Shown in pieces: positions 33,889 to 45,461 of a stretch of 64,000 bases of DNA (its first letter is position 1; every line of letters begins with the position of its first letter). Origin of the DNA: Nymphaea colorata (Eukaryota; Streptophyta; Magnoliopsida; Nymphaeales; Nymphaeaceae); assembly GCF_008831285.2 (NCBI RefSeq), contig NC_045147.1:8340334-8404333 (forward strand), in the 5' to 3' direction. The translations under genes were made by a program, and so were the position numbers. The notes beneath the pieces are model-generated. The model was not told the origin of the DNA, did no database searches, and saw only the letters and a list, made by a program, of their open reading frames with translations.

Positions 33889-35200
33889 TGTTAAGCAAAT
33901 TGAAGACTTTGCATAGCGCAAAAATTCACATGCCAAACTTTTCTACGAATTGTTTTGAAAATTTATTTTTCAAATGAAGTCGAGCCATCCTTGCTTGAGA
34001 TGAAATGCTAGGCAAAGACTTGAAATAAGATCTTCCTCCATTTCATAGAAAACTCCATAGATGAATCGATATTTTTTGAGAAATTTTGTAATTGCAAGAG
34101 TGTCTGCACTCGACGCTTGTTGAACTTAACCATTCATAACTTTTTCCATTAGACAAGTGTTTTTTTTCGCTTTGCTTTTGCCTTTTTGGCTTTTGGTTTT
34201 AAATTTTGATTTTCTTTTGAGACATCCTTCACTCTTGAGGGAAATTCCTCACTACCCAAAGAGCTACTGTAGAGTTCCACTGCTTTGGTGGTTTTGTGTA
34301 GTCTACTTTGTGCAATATCTAGCCTATCGGGGGCTTTCTACTGAACCCTTATAGAGAACTTTGAGCTAGTAACTCCCAAACTAGTTGGCCTTAGGATACC
34401 AGGTGTAAAACACCCCTCAGACTTACTCAAATTCAGAAGGCTTTAGAAGGCTTGACATGAGCAAAATGTTCATGGATTGCTTTTTAGCTTCATGGTGTAA
34501 GCATAAGTCATATATCCACTCGCTATTGTAGAGGTTTGAACCAGAAGAAAAGCTACACTCATCCCAAGCTCATTTCTCAACTCCTTTTGTTTGATAGCTT
34601 TCTTCCATCTTGCCAAGGTCTTTTGGGTCATAAGGGCCTTTTTTCATGTTAGACTTTTACAAGTGCTCAATTGCTTGGACCAATAGTAATTCCTAAACAT
34701 TGATCCCTAAATTTCACTGAAATTTCTTGCATGGTTCAAACCGATGCCCTTGAGGTTGCTTTCCTACGAGACATGGGTTGAATTCAACAAATTTTGAAAA
34801 TTTTGGTTGAAAAATGCATTTTAAATTTTTTTGCAGAATTATTCTTTAAAGTTCCCTCTAAGAGATACGATGTCCCTTAGTTGTTTTGAAAAATTGCAAA
34901 ACACATGCTTATCAAAGCATAATTGTTTCAAAATTTTTGAAATAGAAATATAAGTATAGAATTTCTTGAGATGCAAAGCATTAATTGGATCTGGATTTCG
35001 ACCCACCCACATCAATTAGCCGATAGGAATTGTGAAATAAAACCTGTATGATGGCATATGTTATAGATTGTTAGTACAATTTCTTGTTAGAGAGATATAG
35101 CTTCTAGAAGTTACACAAAATTTTAAAATTTCTGCAATTCAAAATTTTGCATGAACTCAAAATGATACATCTCGAAAACTATAAAATACCGAAAAATCTC
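33889..35200 (-). repeat. 3' internal region of family-1 element b
   Basis: Non-coding. The block 34210-34500 (including gctactgtagagttccactg and gctttctactgaaccctta) has a clear relative at 40915-41170. Its place just upstream of the polypurine tract marks it as the 3' untranslated part of the element. The boundary with LTR copy c near 35.0-35.3 kb is not resolved. Confidence 0.5.
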
Positions 35201-35249
35201 AAATGTCATGGCCTAAAGCCTGCAAACGATTATTTTAAACATGTTTATG

Positions 35250-36393
35250 CTGTTTATGCTCAACATGACAAAAAATTACAGAAATGACACATGTATACAA
35301 TGAAAAAGAGAGAGAGATCCTACCTCAACTTCTTTCCCTTCTTCTTCTTTTTCTTCTTCTTCTTCTTCTTCTTTTCCGTCTAGGCTTGAACGTGGGAAGC
35401 AATGAAAGAATCCTTCAGGAATTAGTACAAAATCCAAGGGTGAAAGAGAAGGTCTCCATGTAGATAGTCCCCTTCTAGGATTTCTCTATTTATAGACAGT
35501 TAAGAGAGTCTCAAATGTGGTGTACTCTGTAGGATTTGGACATGTGTCCATAATCTAACAGTAGAGGTCACAAATGTGGTACTCTTAGGATATGAGATGT
35601 GTCCTTGGAGAGTGAGAGATTCGATATGACTGCGACATGTGTCCTTGAGAGTGGAAGATTCAATAGGATCGTAACATGTGTCAACTTCTAAAGAATTTGG
35701 ATTTAAACCACGGATTTGAAGAGAATTTGAACTAAATTAGAGCAGATTATAGATCAAAGTTCTGATTCTATGATTAGAGTCAGGGAGCTAAGGTCTGGGC
35801 ATTCGAACTTGGCACAATGTAAGCTGTATGGGCTTAGACTCAGTGTTTAAGAGGTCGACCTGGGCTTGATCTAGGTTTTTACCCTACTAGTCGTAGGTCA
35901 GATTGGAGTTAGGTCAAACTGGTTTCAGTTGAACTCAATGAGGTTGAGCTAGGTTCGAACAAGGTTGAGTCAAATTTCAAGCTAGCTTAGACCCTGCATG
36001 AGCCATTTTGGGTTTAGATTTGGTGTAGGAATTCATGTGACTCTAAACTTAGGTTTATATAAAATAATGTACATATGTACAAACGATAATTTTGCCCTTG
36101 AGTGCAAAACTAGGCTCTAAGGGGCTGGTTAGGTGGTCTCACCACACTGGGACATGGGTTAGTCTTAGGTGCATGTCAATTTTGACTGAAAAATTCCTCG
36201 ATTTTTCCTTGGAAAATCAAACTTTCAAAATTAAAAACAAGGATTTTGACTTTGTCTACAAGAAAGAACGCACTGATATTATCTTTGAATGACCCTTAAT
36301 CCATCGGTGCACTCAGATTGGAAATTGGCCTTCTAGATGTCTCATAAATTATTTCAAAAGTTACTAGTGACTTTGTCTGGATATGGACACTAT
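35250..36393 (-). mobile_element. Long LTR, family 1 (copy c), left part
   Basis: Carries a TATA-like box (35486-35495) and a (CTT)n-like stretch (35335-35375) downstream on the minus strand, as in copies b and e. The sequence near 36060-36130 (aattttgcccttgagtgca) resembles 43035-43060 in copy d. It breaks at 36393 where a 3.1-kb element starts and resumes at 39502. Confidence 0.45.
35486..35495 (-). promoter_or_regulatory. Candidate TATA box of LTR copy c
   Basis: ctatttatag, which reads CTATAAATAG on the minus strand. It is nearly self-complementary; the orientation is chosen by analogy with copies b and e. Confidence 0.4.
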
Positions 36394-37363
36394 GGGGCCG
36401 TTTGATGGCCTGGAAATCTGGAATTGGACATATATTTCCTGAAAAAATAGAATGAGAAAAATCTTTCTGATTCTCATTTTGATGTGTGTGTGATGACTGA
36501 GAAATATATTTCCAAAAATATATTTCTGTGTTTGATGATAAAGAAACATATTTCCAGATTTTCAGAAATATATTTCTTAGTTTGAAATAAGAAACATATT
36601 TCCAGATTTTTTAGAAGAGAAAGATTGATGTAGCACATAAACAACAGTAACAAGCAAAAGCGTAGATGCATGTGGTCAAATTTAAACATCACATGTGGTC
36701 AAATTGCATGCACAGCTGTAGGCACATAGCAACATAAATCATCTTCAAAAGCAAGGAAAGATAGATAACGTCCATACAGATCATAATCTCAATTTATACA
36801 GGATGTTGAACAAGATCATCGGTCAAGATCAGCACTTTTTGTGTCATGTATGGAAGATCTAGAAGAATAGTGAAAGACACCTTCAAGGTCATCAAGGTGC
36901 AATGCCCGTGCATGTATATGACAAGAGACCTGAACCCCAAAATGAATCCAGGCAAATATCTTGCAAAGAAGCTTGTCCATCACCATTTGTCTTTTCCTCC
37001 TCCTTAAATGCCACTCCTTCAAAAAACTGGACTCCTTTCTCCCAATTATGCAGCTTAGTGCCTCCATTGTGTTATTCCAGGACAAAAATTCCTGCTGAAT
37101 AGACATTACTATACCAAATTTCTAGAGGAAGGTTATCAACATTAGCTACATTCAACAACACAGAAGTCTTTTGAACTCCCAAGTGCAAAAAAAGAAGCAA
37201 ATGATTCTTCTCCTTGTGACATGCCACAAGCAAGCAATACCAAAAATACAGAATTCTTTATGATGCACTTTGATAATAACAAATGTAACATTAATTTAGA
37301 CAAGGATAACACACAATGTTGCAATAATCCAACTTATTCAGATAACCATTTTACGAAGCATAC

Positions 37364-37479
37364 CTTATACAATAATCAAACTTGGCAGCAAAGTCTAACC
37401 TGACTACAAAAACCTCTTCAAAACCGGTATCGTTTTGTTTGTCCTTGCAATTAAGTGTCCATCTGGCCTCATCCCGAAG
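37364..37479 (-). pseudogene. NOL6: NOL6/Nrap exon (third in order)
   Basis: The minus strand encodes LRDEARWTLNCKDKQNDTGF, then EEVFVVRLDFAAKFDYCIR. This is the Nrap-domain segment following the 'FRMT...LQDEA' block, with the conserved GFEEVF and KxDYCxR features. The donor after CIR reads AAG|GTATGC. The acceptor dinucleotide at 37480-37481 reads AA, not AG, so this intron could not be removed normally; this marks it as a dead gene copy. NOL6 (yeast Utp22) is a nucleolar pre-ribosome factor. Confidence 0.8.
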
Positions 37480-37558
37480 TTGGAAAATGGTTGCAAACTT
37501 TTCATCACGAAATCGAGCAAAAATGGGGAAAAAACTAAGATCATCAAAAAACAAATAC

Positions 37559-37689
37559 CTCCAGCAAGGCACTCCTGGTCATTCTGAATGCAAGATTAAA
37601 ACCAAATGGATCACACAATGAAAAACTAAATACCTGCATATATTTTTTCTCTTCCTGACAATTTTGAAAGCAAGAGTTCCATAACAAAG
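37559..37689 (-). pseudogene. NOL6: NOL6/Nrap exon (second in order)
   Basis: The minus strand encodes LLWNSCFQNCQEEKKYMQ, then VFSFSLCDPFGFNLAFRMT, matching the Nrap 'EEKxQ...FPVVxCD...FNLAFRMT' region. The donor reads CTGGAG|GTATTTG. The 5' boundary is ambiguous: a CAG acceptor lies at 37654-37656, but the similarity seems to begin upstream of it. A 79-bp intron separates it from the next exon. Confidence 0.75.
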
Positions 37690-38008
37690 AAAAAGAATTC
37701 AGCATGTAAGTAAAGGTAACTGTCAGAATGGAATTTTTAAAAATTTCGTTACAGAAACAGTAATTTGAAGGTACATGCCAAAGAACCCAAAATTGTGAGG
37801 TACATGATGTAACAGATAACATGAAACACTTGAATAAGCATGAGCTTTAGATAAACATGGATGAATTTACACATATCCCATGTCATAAATCTCACGATAT
37901 ATACAACATGGAAATAGAGAAAGAGAAAAGAAGCCTAATAGATAATAATCAGACAAGAAAAAGGCAAAAGTCCAAAAGCTTTGCAAATGAACTGGAGGAT
38001 GCACAAAC

Positions 38009-38168
38009 CTAAGAAGTCCAAAGTCACCCGAAATATTTGGATTCGCTTCATAGACTGCTTGACACGAGCCCCACCAAGATCTATTGTAAGGTATGCTAGT
38101 ATAACAGACAACAGGAAACCATTCAAGTAGTCATGGCTATATATGGAACTTCTATTTCTAACCCAAAT
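38009..38168 (-). pseudogene. NOL6: NOL6/Nrap exon (first clear middle exon)
   Basis: The minus strand encodes IWVRNRSSIYSHDYLNGFLL, then SVILAYL and a segment ending RIQIFRVTLDF. This is the highly characteristic Nrap segment (WxRQRSSIYxHDCLNGFLISVIL). The acceptor AATTTCAG and donor TTAG|GTTTGTGC fit plant splice sites. The conserved Cys of HDCLNG reads Tyr here. No stop within the exon. Confidence 0.9.
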
Positions 38169-38371
38169 CTGAAATTGTGCAGTTAAAAGTTTGTAAGTAA
38201 AGGTCATCAGAGAAAAAAAGAATTAAATAACTTATCCATTCTCAAGATTTATTTGTCATCAACAATTCTACATTTCATCAATGTCATTATGCAACGCGAA
38301 CCACCTAGGTCATTATGAAAGCAGCTCGAAAGCAAACATAAATGACACAACAATAACTTTAGATAACTTAC

Positions 38372-38502
38372 TCTTAACAGGAGTAATGCCTGGCTCAAGT
38401 CCTTCCACCCAAGAAAAATATCTTTGTCAAAATCTGCATCTCTCTCCAAAAACATGTCTTCCAATATGCTACTGTTGTAATTGGGTGAAGCTTGAGAATC
38501 TA
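38372..38502 (-). pseudogene. NOL6: NOL6/Nrap upstream exon
   Basis: The minus strand encodes SPNYNSSILEDMFLERDADF, then GWKDLSQALLLL, the Nrap 'YNxSILEDMFLE...GWKELxxALILLK' block that directly precedes the exon at 38009-38168 in the family. The donor reads AAGA|GTAAGT. Order and strand agree with the other exons. Confidence 0.9.
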
Positions 38503-38658
38503 CTTCAATAAATTTACATAATACAAACTCATTTAAATTTACACAAATCAACCATATGTTTGGAGAAAGTTCATTGATAACAAGTTAACAACATAGGTTA
38601 AAAAGAAACCAAGAACAAGTTACATAGAAAAAGAGTTTTTCCAAAAGGTGGTGCTCAC

Positions 38659-38905
38659 CTGAACAAAGGCAGGCCAATTGGCCTGGTGTAAAACGATATG
38701 CTTTCCTTCTTTTCCTGCTAAAGCTAATCCTTTAACTGAAAGCCTCGAATACTCAATCTGACGGTATTCCAGAAGCAAAAGATACTCGAACCTTGCACGA
38801 ATAAGAAGCGATTTCAGACAACAAGCCTTGACATATAATCGAGAAAGTTTCAGGATCTCTGAACTTTTCTTGAGGGGTGCCGGAGAGTGAGAGGGCGACA
38901 ATTTT
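38659..38905 (-). pseudogene. Unassigned exon-like segment upstream of NOL6 exons
   Basis: A minus-strand frame containing RLYVKACCLKSLLIRARFEY and ending HQANWPAFVQ before a good donor (CAG|GTGAGC, 38658 downward). I do not recognise it as Nrap. It may be another NOL6 piece, a piece of a second captured gene, or 5' leader. Further upstream, 39062-39330 is GC-richer and pyrimidine-rich on the minus strand, like a plant 5' UTR or first exon. Confidence 0.35.
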
Positions 38906-39501
38906 GTCTACCACTACTAACTTGATTCAGACAAGCATCACAAACACAATTGGATACATTGGAATCTTGATCGGGAAAAAAAAATTGGGTGCCTTCTTCA
39001 AAAATGAATAATTCATGAAAGTGAGAAAATGGTAATGAAAAAAAAAGAGGGGAATGGGCATTTACGAGTATCCTTCATTCTTGAGCTCCTTCACCACATT
39101 AAGGACACCCTTTTCCTTGTTCGACTTCAATGCCGACCTCAACACAGAAGCTGTTGCACAAACGAGAGAGGAAGAGACGGAAGACCTGTTCTTCAGCAAG
39201 GGTGAGAGAGACGACGAGGGGAGCAAGAGAGTGAGAGGGCGAGAGAGACGACGAGGTGAGGCAGTAGGAGGTTGAGCAAGGGCGAGATAGTCGACCAAGG
39301 AAGTGGCAGCGGCAGGAGGAGGAGGAAAGATGCGTGCGTGCCCTAACGGGCAAAAAAAAAACCCAGATAAATATTTCCACTTCTCTCGGTGGAAACATCT
39401 TTCCAGAAAAATTTCACGGTCATTTTTTTTTCGCGTTTGATGGGAAGGAAAATTTTAAAATATTTGAATTTTTTTCCTTTGCTGTAGGGCTTTTCAGGCC
39501 C

Positions 39502-40155
39502 TATAGGAGTGACTACAATGCTGTCATTATGCTCAATATGAGATAGAATTGTTTGAACTAAAGTTTAAAATAGTAAGATCAAATACTAAAGAATATGATC
39601 ATAGCTCAATTTGGGCTGAGTTGCTTGAATTGTGTAAAAATGATGATTAGATATGTGAAAATAGGGAAATGAGGAAGCATTTCCTAGCAATGGCTGCTCC
39701 TACAATGGAATCCAAGCTTGAAAGCTGGAAATGAAGTTGTTGATACTCTGCTGACACTAGAGAGAACCTATTGCAAATCAAATCTGGTCTATAGGTGTAT
39801 TGATGATGAGAAATGGTGGAAACTATAGAAAAATTGGCCATTTCTGGTAAACTTGTTCTGAGAGTTCTTCTAGGTTTGTAAAGATGAAAATAACACTGAT
39901 TGATCTTAGATAAAACAATTTTCATGATTTCAATGACTATTCTTGAACAATTTAGACAAAATTGGGTGAGCAAAATAATCTTTTTGCTAGGTGGCAACAA
40001 CTTGGGTAATCTGGTTCCATGTCTAGAACATTATGACTTGTTCTGGTATAGTTCATGGCTTCTGCATTTGAAATTCTTTCAGAAAACTAGTTGAAAATGC
40101 TCTTTGTGAGGGACAAAATGGTCATTTTTGCTTGTAAAAAGTTGGGGTGTCTACA
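39502..40155 (-). mobile_element. Long LTR, family 1 (copy c), right part
   Basis: Right edge at 40155: the minus strand reads TGTAGACACCCCAACTTTTT. The adjacent polypurine tract GCAAAAGGGGGAATT lies at 40156-40170. With 35250-36393 it forms one LTR interrupted by the TIR element. Confidence 0.5.
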
Positions 40156-42200
40156 AATTCCCCCTTTTGCTACTAAGCTGGTACAAAGTCATGCTTAAAT
40201 GTCAAAGATAAGACACATCAAATAAAATAAAATGCCTAGCATAAAGGAAAGCTTTTGGTTTATGAAAAACAATAAAAGTTCCTCGCTTAGAAAACCTTTA
40301 ATGATTTCTGAAAGTCAGAAGTTAAAAACCTCTTATTCTCCTCAAAAACAAAAATGCCCTAGTTTGAAAACTAGGAACATATTCTGAAAAATTTCTTGTT
40401 GAAGACATTGTGTGCTTGTTAGAGCGAGTTTTGATCTTTGTGTATTTATAATGGACGAGTTCCAAACATTGTGTGTCAGTAAAGGACAAGTACTAAACAT
40501 TGTATGTCCATGAGTGTATCAATGCAAAATGAGCTCACGTGAAATAAAGCATTTTGTGCACAGTTATATTCCCTTTGGGAAACATGTTATGATCTCTTAA
40601 CATCTTTAGGAGTTTGTCTTTTCTCTAATCATGGTTTTTGGTTCTCTATTGCAAGGCCCTCTTCATAGCCATTGCGTGATTTTTCAAAATATATGCTCTC
40701 CACTTCTTGAAGAGCCTTGTCAACAAGCACTCATTATCCTAGCAGTGTACAAATACCACAAGGAATTTCACGTCATTTGTAGAATAACTTCTGATTTGAG
40801 CCAGTTTTGCCTCTCGAGTAGGCACTTTTATTTCTTTTCTTTTCTTGTTTCATTTCTTTGCTTTGGCCGCTTTTTTTTGTTTCCTTTGCATTTTTCTTTA
40901 TTACTTTTGGCAAGGTCAGCTTCCACCTACAAGGGAAATACCTCAACTCCCCATAGGCTACTATGAAGTCCTACTGCTTTGATGATCACGTATGCTTCTT
41001 TCATTCATAATGTCATCTCCATTAGGCTTTCTACTGAACCCATGTAGTGAGCTTTCAGGTCAGTAACTCCTAGACCAATAGGCCTTAGGGTACCAGGTAT
41101 AGCAAACTCTTCAGACTTACTTGCTCGAGTTCATAAGGCTCAAGAGACATAACTAGACAAAGGTTCATGGGTCACATAACTTAAAAAAATATATACAAAT
41201 CAAGCTTTATGCATACATGGTACTCTCGAGTGCTAATCTAGAGGAACGGGTATATTTTCCCCGAGCCCATGTTTTCCAGTGTCCTTGCTCAATTGGCTCT
41301 AACCAGTTCTAAATTAACTAGATTCTCATGGCCATTCAACCCTAGATTAATGATATTTCCAAAATTTTGGCTTTGTCCATCTCTTTGAGCTCTTCTTTCT
41401 TAGTTCATATCATGATACAGTTGAAGCTCTTGCTCTTTAAGTTCCTTCAAGCAATTATTAGAAATTGCTCTTTTCCTGAAAATGTTAAAATCTCACAAAC
41501 AAGCCTCATTAGAAATACTTAGTTCAAAATTTTGCATGATGCTTTGTGATTAAATGCTAGGTCTTCTTGTATGTGTTGAAGTACAACTTCCATGTACTAA
41601 AATGCAAATTCCAATGTGCTCACTTGTTCCTATATGCATGTGAGTATGATTTCCAAGGGTTGTGATCATGGTTTCCTATATGCCCATGAACATGAGTTCA
41701 AAGGTTTGTGGTCAAGTGTTCGTATATGCACATGAATGTGAGTTTTAACATGTGAAAGTTGGGTTCCTTGTGAGGCGAGTTCTAAAGGGGTGAGTCGGAA
41801 ATGTGAGTTCATAAACACTGAAGTTCTAGGGGCCTTAAAATAGGAGTTCTAGCCAATGCAATCCTAGTTTCAAGAGGTTGTATCAGAGACACAGGTTCGG
41901 TGTACATTACATGAGTTCAATGCACTCACTTGTTCCTATGTGCACGTGAGTGCGTCATGCAAGTGTACTTGCTTTGTTTATTGCAAAGGTTGTTAAAGAC
42001 ACAATAGCACAATGAATTATTCTTGATAAATGATTATGATTGACATTGAGCATGGAGAACAAACGACACAAGAATATGAAAGAGGAGAAAACACACCTTT
42101 ACAATCATAGTTTAAAACTTGATATGAAACAAAAAAAAAAAAACTCGTTCCATCCACATACAGATACCAATTCCGATGTTGTCTTCACCGGACTTGTCAG
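40156..42200 (-). repeat. 3' internal region of family-1 element c
   Basis: 40915-41170 matches 34210-34500. 41580-41980 contains repeated phrases such as gtgctcacttgttcctatat and catgaatgtgagtt, recalling the degenerate tandem repeats of copies a and d. Non-coding. The boundary with LTR copy d is not resolved. Confidence 0.5.
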
Positions 42201-44340
42201 AAAAAAATTTTGTAAGTTTCAAGTATTTGTATCAAACTGACATTAAGCATGAAGTGAGAAAATCATGATGCATTTTTTAAATATAATGTGCATTAAGCTC
42301 ACATATGAATCCTAGATTTGGGTTTGATACTGAGACTTGGATTCAGGTTTAGATCTAAACAAAATTCTAGAAGATGGATCTAGATATGACAATGAGATCT
42401 AGATCATAATTTGATATCCAAGACCTCAAGTGGGAATAATGGATCTAGATCTATAAAGATAGATCTCATATCAAAAACTTGGATATGAGATCCATATATG
42501 AAAATAAGACTTGGATATGTGATCTAAATCAAGAATATGAAATGAAGATATAAAACTGTCAGAGATATAAAACTGTCATGGATCTGGACTAGGATCAAGC
42601 TGGACTAGGTGGGTTCAAGATGCATGACATGAGCTGGACCTGCGTGGGGTTCAGCTTTGAAAAACTAGTTTCAGACCTAGGTTGGGCGCAGGTTTACTGG
42701 GCTTTGGCTTGGTGCTAATTTTGAAAAACTCTAGTTTAGTAAAAAAAATGGAGGTGGGCCCGAGCCTAGACTCAGGCCTACCAGATTCATGTGAATGTTG
42801 ATAAAAAGAAAACTATGGTTCATGTGATTCCTAAGTTTTCTTTTTTGAAAAATACATGCATTGTACATTGTAGCAAATGACTAAAATACCTTTTCGTATG
42901 ATTTTGGGCTGAAATTAGTTCAAATAAGGCGCTTGGCTTGAACTAGGGTTCTAAGAATCAAAGAAAGTTATAAACCAAAGTATATGTGAGCTAAAAACTA
43001 TGTTTATGTAGAAGAATAAGACTTAAAAAGAAAATGACCATTTTGCCCCTATGTGTGTTTCTAGAATGCTGGATGAGTTTTCTGAACCAGCCTTGGGATA
43101 GACTCTTCAATAGGTTCTAGTTAAAATCTTACTGAAAATTTCCTCAGATTGTGGAAAAAAAATAATTTTTTACCAAGTCGTAAATGACACGCTCATAAAA
43201 GATAATCAAGGAAGGCCATAAAAATCCAATTTTTATTGGATTTTCATTGGTAGAGTAGAAGGTGTGTGGATAAGCTACTTACCTATAAGGATATACTGAA
43301 AGTTCAGAAAAAATTGATTTAATTTTGCAAAATTGTGCTAAAAAATAGTTTATAGAGTGTAGCAAGTACTAGGAATAAGTTCCATGGTCTTCAAAACTGA
43401 ATTGAACTCAAACCTGAATTAATAAATTAAATCAAAATAAGAGAGTATTGATTAATACATAATAAACATAATATGAACTTGGTTTCAGCTCATTCTGTCG
43501 GGTTGAGCACAAATTCAACTCAAACTTTTGAAAACAGTAGAGAAAATGAGCTTGGAACTGAATTGAACTAAAACTAAGAAGAATAAACTCAAACTGAACT
43601 AAGAAAACTTGATTTATACATTATAAACATGATCCTAGCTTAATCTGAACTCACTTTACTAGGATGAGCTCAAATCTAGCTAAACCCCCTAAAAACATGA
43701 GAGAGAAAGTGCTTGAAACTGAATTGAACTCAAACTAGGATGAATGAACTCAAACTGAACTAGGAAAAGCTTGATTATATACGATAAACATGATCCTAGC
43801 TCAGCTTCAACTCATTCTATCAAGTTTAGCTCAAATCCTTAAAAACAGAAGAGAAAAAAACCTGATGGTAATATACAAGTTAGTATAGGACTAAAACTTG
43901 GGTTGAGTGACTCAAAGTAAGTGAAATATAAAACTTTCTCAACATTAAGGTAAACTTGTTTTTTGAGCTTGGTTCAAATAAATATCATAGTTTCAAGTTC
44001 CGTTGACCTGATTTGAGCTACGAGGATCTAACTTCATGCTGGGATAACTCTAGTGAATTGACTCTAGCAACTCCTAGGGTCATGTAAAGCTAAGAAATGG
44101 TTTATCTACTCAATTAATAAGCCATCCTCAAAAATTTGGTGAAAAAATTACACTTTTTAGCTCAAAATGTCCAGATGAAGAATGCTAATTTTTGGCAAGG
44201 ACAACCTAGGTGATTTGGGTCTAGCTGCTTGTTTAGCTTAAAAATGATCATTTGTTCTTCAAACTTAGTCTTCGAAAATAAATTTGGATAGGTGAAGGGT
44301 AAATGGTCATTTGAACTAGTAAAAATTGAAGGTGTTCACA
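42201..44340 (-). mobile_element. Long LTR, family 1 (copy d)
   Basis: Right edge at 44340 (minus strand TGTGAACACCTTCAATTTTT) beside the polypurine tract GAAGAGGAGCATT. 42300-42560 is rich in gatctagat-type words. Contains a 161-bp tandem array. The left boundary is set roughly. Confidence 0.45.
43399..43865. repeat. 161-bp tandem repeats (about three copies)
   Basis: gaattgaact starts at 43399, 43560 and 43721, exactly 161 bp apart each time. Each unit continues with a caaactgaacta-like phrase, a gataaacatgatcctagct-like phrase and a gagctcaaat-like phrase. Moderately diverged. Lies in the upstream part of LTR copy d. Confidence 0.85.
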
Positions 44341-45070
44341 AATGCTCCTCTTCACTATTGAGTTGGAAAGCGGTGCTTACTGGCAAAGACAGAACACCCA
44401 TCCTAAAAACAGTGAAAATTTTGAAGCTGAACTTTTGAAAAGGAATATTTATAACGCCAAATGTAAATACATATGTGATGCCTGTGAAAATGCTCGAAAA
44501 TGCTTATGAAATCTAGGCATTGGAGTGTAGGTACTTGTATGCTTGTGTTCTTTGAAGCACAAAAATATCACACTTGTAAAATTCATACAATTGAATGCAT
44601 ATGCTTATATCCTTGTGTTTGCCAAAGCACAAAAATCTCACATAAATATGAGTGCATGTCAAATGCTTGTGCACTTGTAAAAATGCTTGTGAAAGGCTTG
44701 TAAAGTTTTGATCAATTCTGTTCCCTTGTATCTTGTAAGGACTTGCATGATTTTGTTTTTGTAAGATCAAAAACTTTTTAGCCAATGTTATGAAGTTCAT
44801 CTAAAACAATTGTTATTCCATTTCCAAATGATTGAGCCAAGAGGAGTTGCTATCTATGTCATAGGGTTTCTTAGTGCAGGATATGTCACTATCTTGACTC
44901 CCTTTGTAATCATAAAAAAGTTATAGTTTTTTTTATTTGTTTATAAAAGAATTCTTAACTCAAGCGACCTTGACTTTTGAGGCAGACCGTTTGCTTGTCT
45001 TGAATTTTTCTTCAAATTTTGGTCTTTTTTAGCTCTTTTCATTCATGTTCTCGTTTTCTTGACATTTCAA
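44341..45070 (-). repeat. 3' internal region of family-1 element d with ~85-bp repeats
   Basis: 44500-44700 has two to three copies of the same motif family as 1320-1790 (attcatacaattgaatgcat, then gtgtttgccaaagcac, then aaatctcacataaatatgag). 44740-44910 matches 1950-2150. Non-coding. Confidence 0.65.
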
Positions 45071-45108
45071 GTCGACCTTCACCTGTAGAGGAGAAACCTC
45101 ACACTCCA

Positions 45109-45461
45109 CATATAAGCACTCGTATTTGTACAAGATCCTCTATCACTCGTATTTATATGTGACCCTTAAACAATCATTTTTGTGTAACCACTCTTACTAG
45201 TACTTAACCCACAAGCACTAGCATTCGTATGAAACCCTCAAGGATTCATATTCATTTAAGATCCACAAGCACTCGTGTTCATATGAAACCCACAAGCATT
45301 AGCATTCATACGAAACCCTCAAAGACTCATATTCGTACAAAACCCACAAACACTCATGCTTGTATGAGACCCACAAGCACTCATATTCGTACGAACCCAC
45401 TAGAACACAAGCACTCACATTTAATGTGAGATTTTGCATATTTTTGCACTTCAATGCATAG
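45109..45461 (+). repeat. Inverted repeat, left arm (353 bp)
   Basis: Exact reverse complement of 45810-46162 apart from one base (T at 45181 where the partner predicts C). It is itself made of about 30-bp minisatellite units of the form cacaagcactcgtgttcata-tgaaaccc. The arms are separated by 348 bp. Identical 66-codon open frames on opposite strands in the two arms simply reflect this symmetry and are not called genes. Confidence 0.97.

Larger units (their letters stand above)
36394..39501. mobile_element. Candidate TIR element carrying NOL6 exons
   Basis: The left end ggggccgtttgatggcctgg, then aaat, closely matches the Harbinger-like TIR at 29116 and its partner. The right end, read as reverse complement, starts gggcctgaaaagccctacag and matches only the first few bases. 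TAT flanks both ends (36391-36393 and 39502-39504). The interior holds minus-strand exons of a NOL6/Nrap gene with introns. It interrupts an LTR whose two halves (35250-36393 and 39502-40155) make an LTR of about the length of copy b. The poor right TIR and non-TWA flank leave doubt about the exact right boundary. Confidence 0.5.

Noticed and set aside
39062-39398. Separate small gene on the minus strand upstream of the NOL6 exons
   Set aside because: Several overlapping frames are open because of pyrimidine-rich composition; it may be a 5' leader or first exon but cannot be assigned.
45109-45461. CRISPR-like array
   Set aside because: The units are contiguous degenerate minisatellite repeats without unique spacers, in a plant nuclear context with no cas genes.
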